Shown here one piece after another: positions 1 to 8,193 of a stretch of DNA of 64,000 nucleotides; the first letter of the stretch is position 1, and each line of letters opens with the position of its first letter. The DNA comes from Acidovorax temperans (GTDB taxonomy: Bacteria; Pseudomonadota; Gammaproteobacteria; Burkholderiales; Burkholderiaceae_C), in contig NZ_VFPV01000001.1 of NCBI RefSeq assembly GCF_006716905.1, positions 673,501-737,500 of the forward strand, read 5' to 3'. The translations under genes and the position numbers were made by a program. The notes beneath the pieces were generated by a model. It searched no databases, had not been told where the DNA came from, and worked only from the letters and a program-made list of their open reading frames with translations.

Positions 1-1
1 G

Positions 2-151
2 GGGGTGTTTGGCACGGGCCGCAGCTGGCCCGACCTGGTGGTGGCCGGTGTGATGGCGGCCCTGGCCATCTCTGGCGGGTGGAGCGTGGTGCGCCAGGCC
101 CGCCAGGAGCTGGCCCATGCTTCGAAGGAAAATCAGCCGCAGGCGCTTTAA
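2..151 (+). CDS. C-terminal end of a probable cation transporter (partial)
   Basis: Only the last 49 codons lie in the window, ending at TAA 149-151. They encode a segment starting Gly-Val-Phe-Gly-Thr-Gly with a conserved-looking Trp-Pro-Asp, one hydrophobic helix and a basic amphipathic tail. This resembles the last transmembrane helix of CDF-like cation efflux proteins, where a WPD motif precedes the final helix. The assignment is inference from a short fragment. The copper-handling genes that follow would fit a metal transporter here. Confidence 0.45.
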   Translation, partial: GVFGTGRSWPDLVVAGVMAALAISGGWSVVRQARQELAHASKENQPQAL

Positions 152-310
152 CCACAAGCGCAAGAAGCTATAAAATCAATAGCAAATAAGCATTGAATCA
201 GCAAGCTGCCCAGGTGGCACACAGCGCCTGCTTGCTGGTTTTTTGACGCACCACAAGCCCAGGCATGGGGCTTGCATGGTTCAATCCGCCCTCGTTTCCC
301 GCTTTCAGCC

Positions 311-946
311 ATGTCCCGCACCTCCGCCGCCCCCGCTGTTCCGCCCCCCGTGGCGGTGCCCCACACCCTCACTGAAGACGCCGTGGCGATCTTCACCGGG
401 GTGCTGCTGATTTCGGTGGGCGTGGCGTTTTTCACCAATGCGGGCTTGCTGACCGGCGGCACGGCGGGGCTGGCGTTCTTGCTGCACTACGCCACGGGCA
501 TCGGCTTCGGCAAGATTTTCTTCGTGCTGAACCTGCCCTTTTACTGGCTGGCGCTGCGCAAGCTGGGCCGGGCCTTCACGCTCAAAACCTTCATCGCCGT
601 GCTGCTGCTGTCGGTGCTGACGGAGGCGCAATCGCAGTTCCTGCAGTTCGCGCAGTTGCAGCCGGTGTATGCCGCCGTGGCGGGCGGGCTCATCACCGGC
701 ACGGGGTTTCTGGTGCTGTTTCGCCACCGTTGCAGCCTGGGGGGCGTGGGCATTCTGGCGCTGTACCTGCAAGACCGCTACGGCTGGCGCGCTGGCAAGG
801 TGCAGATGGCGTTGGACTGCGCCATCGTGCTGCTGGCACTGTGGACGGTGGAGCCCCTGCGCGTGGCATGGTCGGTAGCCGGTGCCGTGGCGCTGAACCT
901 GGTGCTGGCCATGAACCACCGCCCTGGGCGCTACATGGCGGTGTAA
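311..946 (+). CDS. YitT family integral membrane protein
   Basis: A protein of about 211 residues with five or six hydrophobic helices, for example the segments around residues 28-45, 65-80 and 185-205. The Gly-rich turn TNAGLLTGGTAGLAF is typical of YitT/DUF161 membrane proteins, as is the later SLGGVG motif. The family's transport substrate is not established. The start at 311 is preferred over the in-frame ATG at 272 because the extra 13 residues are not membrane-like and lie close to an upstream hairpin-like region. It stands alone between the partial transporter and the copper cluster. Confidence 0.75.
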   Translation: MSRTSAAPAVPPPVAVPHTLTEDAVAIFTGVLLISVGVAFFTNAGLLTGGTAGLAFLLHYATGIGFGKIFFVLNLPFYWLALRKLGRAFTLKTFIAVLLLSVLTEAQSQFLQFAQLQPVYAAVAGGLITGTGFLVLFRHRCSLGGVGILALYLQDRYGWRAGKVQMALDCAIVLLALWTVEPLRVAWSVAGAVALNLVLAMNHRPGRYMAV

Positions 947-1028
947 GAACCTTTGGCAGCCTTGCAAGGCCAGGCACTGAATTCCCCAGCGCGGGAACCT
1001 TAGCCCACCTGGCCGTATCATTCCCGGC

Positions 1029-1421
1029 ATGCGTCGCGGCCTGTTTTTCGTCCTCATGGTGGTGCTGGTCCTTCGGGGCCTCACGGGCACCGCCATGGCT
1101 GCGGGGGTGCTACCGCCCCTGGCGCTGACGCAAGCCACCGCAGCGCACCAGCACGAAGCTGCTCAGCACAAGACCCACGACGACGCCAGCCACCACAGCA
1201 CCGCTGCAGACCTGGGCAACCATTGCGCAGACGCATCTGCCGAATGCCACCCGCACGAGCACGCCACCTGCTCGGCCTGTGAGATTTGCCATTCAGCCAT
1301 GCTCGCCGCGCCTGGCGTTTCCCCGAATGTGCCCCGGCTGCCCGGCGCGCACCTGCGCCATACCCCCGCGCCCTTGCACAACGCCCCTGCGGCGTTGCTG
1401 ATCAAACCGCCCATCGCCTGA
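1029..1421 (+). CDS. Small secreted His/Cys-rich protein, DUF2946-like
   Basis: This protein of about 130 residues has an N-terminal hydrophobic signal segment (residues 5-24, ending Ala-Met-Ala). A His-rich middle follows (HQHEAAQHKTHDDASHH), then a Cys cluster of the form CADASAEC...CSACEIC. The composition suggests metal binding in the periplasm. It resembles the loosely conserved DUF2946 proteins found beside copper-resistance genes. It lies just upstream of a cupredoxin, a DUF411 protein and a CusF-like protein, which supports a role in copper handling. The precise function is unknown. Confidence 0.6.
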   Translation: MRRGLFFVLMVVLVLRGLTGTAMAAGVLPPLALTQATAAHQHEAAQHKTHDDASHHSTAADLGNHCADASAECHPHEHATCSACEICHSAMLAAPGVSPNVPRLPGAHLRHTPAPLHNAPAALLIKPPIA

Positions 1422-1518
1422 TCTCCGACGCCCGAAGTGCGTCTGCCGTGGCCCTGCTGTCAGCCAGCCGGGCTTGCTTCGCAGCGCCAATGCCTTTGTT
1501 CGTTGTCTGGAGACCGCC

Positions 1519-1806
1519 ATGCGCGCCCCTGATTTATCGCCTCTTTTTGCGCCAGCCCTGCCGCGCATTTCGCCCCCACTGCGCCGATGGACTGCCTGCA
1601 TGTTCACCACCCTCAAGGTGCGCGCCAACCAGCCGGCGGGCGACTACCGCGACCCCGGCGACTACGCCCAGCCCGCAGGCACACAGGCCTACGAATGGCA
1701 AGGCGCCCCCGCCCACACCCCACGCCCCGCGCGTGCCGACACCCCCGGCACAGTGCCCGGCGCGGCCACCGCCCGCAAGCCCGCTGCCAGCAGCCACCAA
1801 CATTGA
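1519..1806 (+). CDS. Hypothetical protein; possible remnant of a multicopper oxidase C-terminus
   Basis: A reading frame of up to 95 codons. Its second half, from the Met codon at 1600, reads MFTTLKVRANQPAGDYRDPG and ends in a Pro/Ala-rich tail. From memory, this resembles the C-terminal tail of copper oxidases of Burkholderiales, which often precede a cupredoxin gene. No cupredoxin-oxidase domains lie upstream in this frame, so if the resemblance is right, this is a leftover of a deleted oxidase. The next gene starts 15 bp downstream. The start codon is uncertain. Confidence 0.3.
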   Translation: MRAPDLSPLFAPALPRISPPLRRWTACMFTTLKVRANQPAGDYRDPGDYAQPAGTQAYEWQGAPAHTPRPARADTPGTVPGAATARKPAASSHQH

Positions 1807-1820
1807 ACCCTGAACACACC

Positions 1821-2318
1821 ATGAAAACTATCAAATTAATAGCTGCCTGCGCTTTATTCATGGGCGCTACAGCCACTTTTGGCCATGAAAATATGCCCCA
1901 TGCCGCCAAACCAGCGGACGTGGTGAAAGAGCAAAAAGCGTGGGGCATTGCCGGCGACGCCAAGGCCGTGACCCGCACCATCACCCTGCGCATGGGCGAC
2001 GACATGCGCTTTGCCCCAAGCCATATCGAAGTGCGCGAGGGCGAAACCGTGCGCCTGCGGGCCCAGAACCAGGGCAAGGTGATGCACGAAATCGTCATCG
2101 GCACCAAGGCCGAGCTGGACCAGCACGCCGAGATGATGGCGAAGCACCCTGGCATGGAGCACGACGAGCCGTACATGGCCCACGTCAAACCCGGCCAGCG
2201 CGGCGACATCGTGTGGCACTTCAACCGCCCAGGCACTTTTGACTTTGCCTGCCTGATCGCGGGCCACTACCAGGCGGGCATGACCGGCACCATCACCGTG
2301 CTGCCCCGCGCCCATTGA
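1821..2318 (+). CDS. Periplasmic cupredoxin-family copper protein
   Basis: A 165-residue protein with an N-terminal signal peptide of about 20 residues (MKTIKLIAACALFMGATATF). The mature part is one cupredoxin fold with the type 1 copper ligand pattern: His in KVMHEIVIG, then CLIAGHYQAGM supplying Cys, His and Met. It probably binds copper in the periplasm, as a carrier or electron-transfer protein. It is followed at once by a DUF411 protein (20 bp gap) and a CusF-like protein, so the three probably form one copper-resistance operon. The signal-peptide codons coincide with a copy of the dispersed repeat described in the findings. Confidence 0.85.
   Translation: MKTIKLIAACALFMGATATFGHENMPHAAKPADVVKEQKAWGIAGDAKAVTRTITLRMGDDMRFAPSHIEVREGETVRLRAQNQGKVMHEIVIGTKAELDQHAEMMAKHPGMEHDEPYMAHVKPGQRGDIVWHFNRPGTFDFACLIAGHYQAGMTGTITVLPRAH
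1827..1882 (+). repeat. Dispersed 55-60 bp repeat, copy in cupredoxin gene
   Basis: Follows the pattern CTATnAAATTnATAGCT - CTGCGCTT - n - GCGCTA - n - GCCAnTTT. It lies exactly over the signal-peptide codons of the cupredoxin gene. Confidence 0.5.
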
Positions 2319-2338
2319 ATAATCCCCCGGAGATCCTC

Positions 2339-2872
2339 ATGCAACCCATCAGTACCCCCTCCCGCACTGCTCCTACCCTCAGCCGCCGCCAGTGGCTGAC
2401 CACCGCGCTGACGCTGCTCGGCGCAGGCGCGGTGGCGGCCCTGGCCCCATCCCTGGCACGCGCTGCCGGGTCTGCCCCCACACCGGTCGAAGTGTGGAAA
2501 GACCCCAACTGCGGCTGCTGCAAGGATTGGGTGGACCACATGCAGGCCAATGGATTCAAGGTGACCGTGCACGAAACCGGTAACAACGCCGTGCGCGCAC
2601 GGCTGGGCCTGCCGCAAAAGCTGGGCTCGTGCCACACCGCCCTGGTGGGCGGCTACGTGGTGGAAGGCCATGTGCCCGCCAGCGATGTGCGCGCCCTGCT
2701 GCAGCAAAAGCCCAAGGCTCTGGGCATTACCGTGCCCGGCATGCCCGTAGGCTCGCCCGGCATGGACGGCGCCGTGTATGGCGACCGCCGCGACCCCTAC
2801 GACGTGCTGCTGGTGGCGCACGACGGCAGCACCCGTGTTTTCAAGAGCTACAACAAAAAGGCGTCCACATGA
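2339..2872 (+). CDS. DUF411 copper/metal-binding protein with Tat-like signal
   Basis: A protein of about 177 residues. The N-terminus carries a twin-arginine-like signal (SRRQWLTTALTLLGAGAVAAL), so export by Tat is likely. The mature domain has the DUF411 signature, with CGCC in DPNCGCCKDWVDHM and a second conserved Cys-His pair in GSCHTALVGGYVVEGHVP. DUF411 proteins commonly accompany copper-resistance genes and are thought to bind metal. The start at 2339 has GGAG seven bases upstream; the in-frame ATG at 2315 overlaps the cupredoxin stop and lacks one. Its stop overlaps the next start as ATGA. Confidence 0.82.
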   Translation: MQPISTPSRTAPTLSRRQWLTTALTLLGAGAVAALAPSLARAAGSAPTPVEVWKDPNCGCCKDWVDHMQANGFKVTVHETGNNAVRARLGLPQKLGSCHTALVGGYVVEGHVPASDVRALLQQKPKALGITVPGMPVGSPGMDGAVYGDRRDPYDVLLVAHDGSTRVFKSYNKKAST

Positions 2873-3234
2873 CCTCCTTCCCCAAATCCCTCCCGCAGTG
2901 GTTTGCACTGTTTGCCGCAGCCCTGCTCACCAGCGCCCCCGCATGGGCACAGGCTCCCGCCTCTGACAGCCACGCGGCGCATCACACAGCTGCCGCCAAC
3001 GCACAGCAGGCCGACTTGAGCGAAGGCGAGGTCACCCGGGTAGACGTTGCCGCCCTCAAAGTCACGCTGCGCCATGGCGAGCTCAAGAACCTCAACATGC
3101 CGCCCATGACCATGGTGTTCCGTGTGCAGGACGCCGCCCTGCTCGCGCCGCTCAAGGCGGGCGACAAGGTGCGCTTTCGGGCAGAGCAGGTCAAGGGCGC
3201 TTACTACGCCACACGCATCGAAAAGGCCCAGTGA
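2869..3234 (+). CDS. CusF-like periplasmic copper-binding protein
   Basis: A 121-residue protein with a signal peptide ending around AWAQA (residues 20-28), a short His-rich stretch, and a C-terminal CusF/CopK-type beta-barrel domain. LNMPPMTMVFRV contains the Met residues typical of CusF copper(I) binding, and VTRVDVAALKVTLRHGEL matches the family's first strands. It probably delivers copper to an efflux pump; no cusCBA genes are in the window. Its ATG overlaps the stop of the DUF411 gene, so the two are translationally coupled. Confidence 0.8.
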   Translation: MTSFPKSLPQWFALFAAALLTSAPAWAQAPASDSHAAHHTAAANAQQADLSEGEVTRVDVAALKVTLRHGELKNLNMPPMTMVFRVQDAALLAPLKAGDKVRFRAEQVKGAYYATRIEKAQ

Positions 3235-3287
3235 ATGGCTGCGGCGGTAAGGTGCAGGTAGAAACGGGGCCACCATAATCAGGCCCC

Positions 3288-4295
3288 ATGAACGCCCCCT
3301 TCCCCGCTGGCGACGCCGGCAGCATCACCCGCGTGGCTGGCATTGAAGTCGGCCATTTCACCGACACCCGCCGGCCCACCGGCTGCACCGTGGTCATGGC
3401 GCGCGAGGGCGCTGTGGCCGGGGTGGACGTGCGCGGCGCCGCTCCCGGCACACGCGAAACCGACCTGCTGCACCCCTCCAACCTGGTGGACAAGGTGCAC
3501 GCCATCATGCTCGCTGGCGGCAGCGCCTGGGGCCTGGAAGCCGCCACGGGTGCGGTGCGCTGGCTGGAAGAGCGCGGTGTGGGCCTGGATGTGGCCGTGG
3601 GCCGCCTGCCCATCGTGCCTGCGGCGGTGCTGTTTGACCTGCTGGTGGGCGACATGCGCATTCGCCCCGATGCCGCAGCGGGCTACGCCGCGTGCGCCGC
3701 AGCGTCTGGCGCCGACCCCACCGAAGGCAATGTGGGCGCTGGGGCAGGTGCCGTGGTGGGCAAGGTCTTTGGCATCCAGCACGCCATGAAGGGCGGCGTG
3801 GGCACTGCGTCCATCACGGTGGACGGGGTCACGGTGGGAGCCTTGATCGCCTGCAACGCCCTGGGCGATGTGATCGACCCCGACACCGGCCATGTGATGG
3901 CCGGCGCACGCACCGACGATGGCCAGGGAATGCGCGACACGCGCCGCGCCCTGCTGCGCGGCCAGCCACCCCAGCCCTTGCTGGCGGGCACCAACACCAC
4001 CATCGGCGTCGTGGCCACCGATGCCATCCTGACCAAAGTGCAGGCGCACCGTCTGGCCATTGCCGCGCACGACGGGCTGGCACGCAGCATCAACCCCGTG
4101 CACACCATGTCGGACGGCGACACCCTGTTCAGCCTGGGCACGGGCCGTGCGGGCAAAAGTCTGGGCATGATGGTGCTGGCCACCATGGCGGCCGAAGCCA
4201 CCGCACGCGCCACCGTCCGGGCAGTGCAGGCGGCACGTTCTGTCACCACCGCAGACGGCCTGTACCTGCCAGCCATGGCAGACTTGCGCAGCTGA
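3288..4295 (+). CDS. P1 family peptidase (DmpA/NylC-type N-terminal nucleophile hydrolase)
   Basis: A 335-residue cytoplasmic protein without signal peptide. The family (L-aminopeptidase DmpA, 6-aminohexanoate-oligomer hydrolase NylC) is made as a precursor that cleaves itself to expose an N-terminal Ser or Thr nucleophile. The expected site is visible as Asn236-Thr237 in TNTTIGVVATDA, matching the Asn/Thr cleavage of NylC-type members. Other family traits are the GGSAWGLEAATG loop near residue 80 and the GNVGAGAGAVVGK turn near residue 150. The natural substrate cannot be told. It starts 53 bp after the copper genes and ends 62 bp before the TAXI-type gene. Confidence 0.85.
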   Translation: MNAPFPAGDAGSITRVAGIEVGHFTDTRRPTGCTVVMAREGAVAGVDVRGAAPGTRETDLLHPSNLVDKVHAIMLAGGSAWGLEAATGAVRWLEERGVGLDVAVGRLPIVPAAVLFDLLVGDMRIRPDAAAGYAACAAASGADPTEGNVGAGAGAVVGKVFGIQHAMKGGVGTASITVDGVTVGALIACNALGDVIDPDTGHVMAGARTDDGQGMRDTRRALLRGQPPQPLLAGTNTTIGVVATDAILTKVQAHRLAIAAHDGLARSINPVHTMSDGDTLFSLGTGRAGKSLGMMVLATMAAEATARATVRAVQAARSVTTADGLYLPAMADLRS

Positions 4296-4357
4296 TTCTG
4301 CGGCGGGCACCAGCCGGTGCACCGCCTGCTTTCTTTTTTCCATGGGTGCCCCCCGTT

Positions 4358-5692
4358 ATGTCCCCCCGCATGTCCAAGGCACTGCGCTCTGCGTTGCTGT
4401 CGTTTCGTGATCTGGTCCTGTCTGCTGGGCCCCTGGCCTTCCTGGCGGTGGGCCTGTTGGTGCTGGCCTATTGGTGGCTCAACCCCACCCCGCCCAAATC
4501 GGTCACGCTGGCCACCGGCCCGGCCCAAAGCGCCTACGAAGAATTTGGCAAGCGCTACCAGAAAGCGCTGGCGGCCGAGGGCATCGAAGTGCGGTTGCTG
4601 CCCAGCGATGGCTCGTCGGCCAATCTGCAGTTGCTGCGAGATGGCCAGGCAGACCTGGCATTTGTGCAAGGCGGCACGGCCGAGCTGCTGCCGGACGACC
4701 CGGAAAACCTGGTGTCACTGGGCAGCCTATTTGTGGAGCCGGTGTGGGTGTTCTACCGCACCGAAGCCGCCCAGCGCATGCACGAGCGCCCCCGGCTGGA
4801 CGGGCTGCGGCAATTGCGCGGGATGCGGGTGAATGTGGGTTCGGAAGGCAGTGGCGTACCTTGGCTCATGAACCAGTTGCTGGAAGCCAACCGGCTGGAG
4901 GCGGGTGCCGTGACCATGACCCGGCTGGACGAAACGCCTGCCACTGTCGCCTTCCTAGCGGGCAAGCTGGACGCACTGGTGTTTGCCTCGGCCCCCGAAT
5001 CGCTGATGGTGCAGATGCTGCTGCAAACCCCCGGCGTGCAGTTGCTCGACATTGCCCAGCACGAGGCCTACGCGCGGCGGTTCCCCTTCCTCTCCCCGGT
5101 CACCCTGCCCCGGGGGGTGGTGGACCTGGCCAGCAACGTGCCAGCGCGGGACGTGCGCATGGTGGCATCCACCACCTCGCTGCTGGCGCGGGAATCCACA
5201 CACCCGGCCTTGCTCACGCTGTTTGCGCAGCGCGCCCAGCAGGTGCACAGCACCGCGGGCTGGTTCAACCGTGCGCGTGAGTTTCCCAACATGCGCAACA
5301 GCGAACTTCCCATCGCCAAAGAGGGCGAGCGGGCCATGAACGAACCGGTGCCCATGCTGCAGCGCTACCTGCCGTTCTGGCTGGCCAATCTGATCGAGCG
5401 GATGTGGCTGGTGCTGGGGATTTTGCTGGCAGCCCTGCTGCCCCTGTCCCGGGTCGTGCCGCCGCTGTACCAGTTCCGGGTGCGCTCGCGCATTTTCCGC
5501 TGGTACGGCCGCCTGCGCGAGATCGAAGACACGGTGGAGTCTGAGCCAGACAAGGCCCCGCAAATGCTGCAGGCGCTCGATGCGCTGGAAGCCCAGGTTG
5601 AAAAGGTGACCGTGCCGCTGTCATACGCCGACGAGTTGTACGCCTTGCGCAACCACATTCACCTGATCCGCAAGAAGCTCATGCGGCCCTGA
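4358..5692 (+). CDS. TAXI family TRAP transporter solute-binding subunit-like membrane protein
   Basis: A 444-residue protein. A membrane anchor lies near residues 22-42 (SAGPLAFLAVGLLVLAYWWL). A periplasmic TAXI-type solute-binding domain follows (about 50-330), with the opening strand SVTLATGPAQSAYEEFGKRY and the motif GSEGSGVPWLMNQLL. A second transmembrane helix (about 345-370) and a charged cytoplasmic tail come last. The C-terminal membrane extension is a known variant of TAXI proteins and suggests that the protein stays membrane-bound. No TRAP membrane components are adjacent, so the partner and substrate are unknown. Confidence 0.8.
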   Translation: MSPRMSKALRSALLSFRDLVLSAGPLAFLAVGLLVLAYWWLNPTPPKSVTLATGPAQSAYEEFGKRYQKALAAEGIEVRLLPSDGSSANLQLLRDGQADLAFVQGGTAELLPDDPENLVSLGSLFVEPVWVFYRTEAAQRMHERPRLDGLRQLRGMRVNVGSEGSGVPWLMNQLLEANRLEAGAVTMTRLDETPATVAFLAGKLDALVFASAPESLMVQMLLQTPGVQLLDIAQHEAYARRFPFLSPVTLPRGVVDLASNVPARDVRMVASTTSLLARESTHPALLTLFAQRAQQVHSTAGWFNRAREFPNMRNSELPIAKEGERAMNEPVPMLQRYLPFWLANLIERMWLVLGILLAALLPLSRVVPPLYQFRVRSRIFRWYGRLREIEDTVESEPDKAPQMLQALDALEAQVEKVTVPLSYADELYALRNHIHLIRKKLMRP

Positions 5693-5715
5693 GGGCTTGG
5701 CCTGACTCCAAGCCC
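5693..5715 (+). terminator. Hairpin at the stop codon between convergent genes
   Basis: An 8-bp perfect inverted repeat (GGGCTTGG / CCAAGCCC) with a 7-base loop lies immediately after the TAXI-type stop codon, between two convergent genes. No T-run follows on either strand, so intrinsic termination is possible but weakly supported. Confidence 0.3.
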
Positions 5716-5748
5716 CCTGCGACTGGCGTGCCTTGCGGCCCGGTTGAA

Positions 5749-8130
5749 TCAGCGGCCTTTGGAAACCTTGGGGGGAGTGCGGGACAGGTCAGCCGGTGCC
5801 GAATTGGCACTGCGAGACGAGGGCTTGTAGCGAATCACGCGCAGCGTGCCTTCGCTGGCGAGTTTGTCGCGCATGCGGCGCGTCATCGACTGCGTGCTGC
5901 CATCGGGCGAGGTGAAAAGGAACAGCGTTCCGTTGGGACTGGTCCAGGTGAGCTGCGTGCGCACCGGGCGCTGGTTGGAGATCAATTCCACCCACGCACC
6001 CACCACAAAATTGGCAAATGGGTCTTCAGCCAAAGCTGCAGCCTGGCTGGCGGTGGGCTGCAGCAGCGCCTGGCTGCTGTCCTCTTCCGGCGGAAGTTCC
6101 GAGCCCATGCTGTCGCCAGGCTCGGCTACTGCATCGCCCTGTGGCAATGGAATCGAGATGCCAGGCGCTGGGGGAGCTTCAAAGGCCGCCTGGTGCAATG
6201 CCACCAGCCTGGCAATGAAAGCGCTGGCCTTGTCCGCCGGGTAATCAATGGAGCGCAGACCTTGGCGCAACTTCGCCAGCATGTCAGGGATGGCGTGGGT
6301 CAAGCGCTCCGGCTCCAGCCGGGTCAGTTCGGGCTGGGCACTCCAAAGAAGCAATGGCACCAGCGCCAGGTATCCCGAGGGGTCATCTTGCTGCCCTTCG
6401 GCGCTCACCTGCGCCAGAGACACCACGTCTGCCCAAGGGCCCGCAGCAAAATCCAGAATATCGGCAGGCACATTGCCTATGTCGTGCAGCTTGCGAATAT
6501 CGGCCGCCACACGTTCAGCCAGCATGGCCCGTTGCTCAGCCCGCTGACGTGCCTGCTGCCCTGCCGCTTCCTGGGCCTTCTTGCGCTGCTCCTGGGTGTC
6601 CCACGCGGAGTACAGTGCCCGCAGAACGGTCTCGAAAGGCGTGGAGTCTTTGATCTGGCTGGCCGCCAAATGGGCCACGCCTTCATTCACCAAGCGCACA
6701 AACTGGGCAAAGCCCGGCGCATCTTCGGTAGTGAACGCCAGACTACGCTGCGTGATCTCATCCAGCAGGCGCCGCGCCGGATGGCCTGCATCCGTAAAGA
6801 AACGCGGGTCAAAGCGCACCAATTGTTTGAGCGGCTCCTCCAGCTTCTTTACGGCGAGCTGCATGGGTGGCAGCAGCCGCGCGTCTTGCGCCAGCGTCGC
6901 CATCATGTTGGCCACCACGTCGGCCGCCACCGCAGGGGATTCCGTAGGCGCCACAAAAGGAACCGTGTAGATGGGTTGTGCCAACTGCACTGGCGCACGC
7001 CAGGCGGACAACGGCGCCGCCGCCTGGGCCCCGCCCGCCAGGCGGTTTACCAGCCGTTCCAGCTGGGCCATGTCTTCCATGGCGTCAACGGCCACGGCAG
7101 GAATTGCTGCGTAAGCAGATCCCAATGGGCCAGGAACGCTGGGCACGGCAGCCGGGGCATCCTGCCAGCGACTGCCTGGTTGCGCGATCATCTGGGGGGC
7201 AACATCCCCGTAACCGGGCGGATTGAACGGGTCGGCTCCAGCCAGCATCTGGCGCAGCATGCCCACGGTCAGAATGGCTTCCTCCGCCTCTGCCGCCAAG
7301 GGGGACTGCTGGGAATCGCCCTGCCACCCGGTAGGTGCACCCATGCCACGGTTGTTGTACCCGGAAGCCCCACCGTATCCGCTGGTGTGCCCGTAGCCCG
7401 TGGCATAGCCACCGCCGTAACCCGTGGCCACAGGCTGGGGAGCGCCGTAGCCTGATCGGCCCACCGCACCGCCGGGAATGCCCAGCACCGCGTATCCCAC
7501 AGGCTGCACGCCCTGGTCACGCAGCATTTTGGCCATGCGCTGGTACTCACCCTCCAGCAACTTGCCCAAAAGGCCTCGCATGTGCTGCATCCAGAGCTGG
7601 CGCACCTCAGACGTGGCGCCCGTTTCAGACACAACCCGCTGCAATGCACGGATGTAATTTTCGGGACGCAAGGGGTTGCGCTCGGGCTGCACGCTGCGCA
7701 AGCCCTGCGCGGAGCTGACCAGCGTATTGAGTTCTGACAGTACACCTTCGGTCGCATGGGCCGCCAGTTGTTGCGCGCGAGCCAGTTCCACCTGGTCTTG
7801 CACTTCGCTGTCGTCCATCAGCGATAGCTCGCCGAAGTCCATACCAGAGGCATCTGCCGGGCGAACCTTGGCGTTGGCAGGCCCCTCCGCAAAGATCTCC
7901 AGCAGCGCCATGGGGTAGCCCTTGAGCAAGGCTGCCTCATGCTGCTTGAGCGCATTCAGCGCATCACTCAGATTGTTGCGCTGCTGGATATTGCGAACCG
8001 AGGACTCTTCCTGGGTCAACGCATTGCGCGTGACCTCCACCAGTTTGCCCATGAGCGACTCGCCTTCACGCACCGCACTGACAACGCAGGCGCGGAAGAC
8101 GGTTCTCAGATCGAGCGCTGCCTGGGACAT
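5749..8130 (-). CDS. DUF1631 family protein
   Basis: A 793-residue cytoplasmic protein matching the DUF1631 pattern. The N-terminal helical region starts around RTVFRACVVSAV, a Gly/Tyr-rich linker lies near residues 225-275 (repeated GYG and SGYG units), and a long helical C-terminal domain ends with a basic tail. DUF1631 proteins occur in beta- and gammaproteobacteria; the C-terminal part has a PilZ-like region in some members, and no function is established. ettA lies 63 bp downstream on the same strand, so the two may be co-transcribed. Confidence 0.8.
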   Translation of the reverse strand: MSQAALDLRTVFRACVVSAVREGESLMGKLVEVTRNALTQEESSVRNIQQRNNLSDALNALKQHEAALLKGYPMALLEIFAEGPANAKVRPADASGMDFGELSLMDDSEVQDQVELARAQQLAAHATEGVLSELNTLVSSAQGLRSVQPERNPLRPENYIRALQRVVSETGATSEVRQLWMQHMRGLLGKLLEGEYQRMAKMLRDQGVQPVGYAVLGIPGGAVGRSGYGAPQPVATGYGGGYATGYGHTSGYGGASGYNNRGMGAPTGWQGDSQQSPLAAEAEEAILTVGMLRQMLAGADPFNPPGYGDVAPQMIAQPGSRWQDAPAAVPSVPGPLGSAYAAIPAVAVDAMEDMAQLERLVNRLAGGAQAAAPLSAWRAPVQLAQPIYTVPFVAPTESPAVAADVVANMMATLAQDARLLPPMQLAVKKLEEPLKQLVRFDPRFFTDAGHPARRLLDEITQRSLAFTTEDAPGFAQFVRLVNEGVAHLAASQIKDSTPFETVLRALYSAWDTQEQRKKAQEAAGQQARQRAEQRAMLAERVAADIRKLHDIGNVPADILDFAAGPWADVVSLAQVSAEGQQDDPSGYLALVPLLLWSAQPELTRLEPERLTHAIPDMLAKLRQGLRSIDYPADKASAFIARLVALHQAAFEAPPAPGISIPLPQGDAVAEPGDSMGSELPPEEDSSQALLQPTASQAAALAEDPFANFVVGAWVELISNQRPVRTQLTWTSPNGTLFLFTSPDGSTQSMTRRMRDKLASEGTLRVIRYKPSSRSANSAPADLSRTPPKVSKGR

Positions 8131-8193
8131 GGTGAGTGAAAGAAAGAGAAGTTTTCGGATGCAATCCTACTTGACCTGCGGGCGTTGGGGCGC

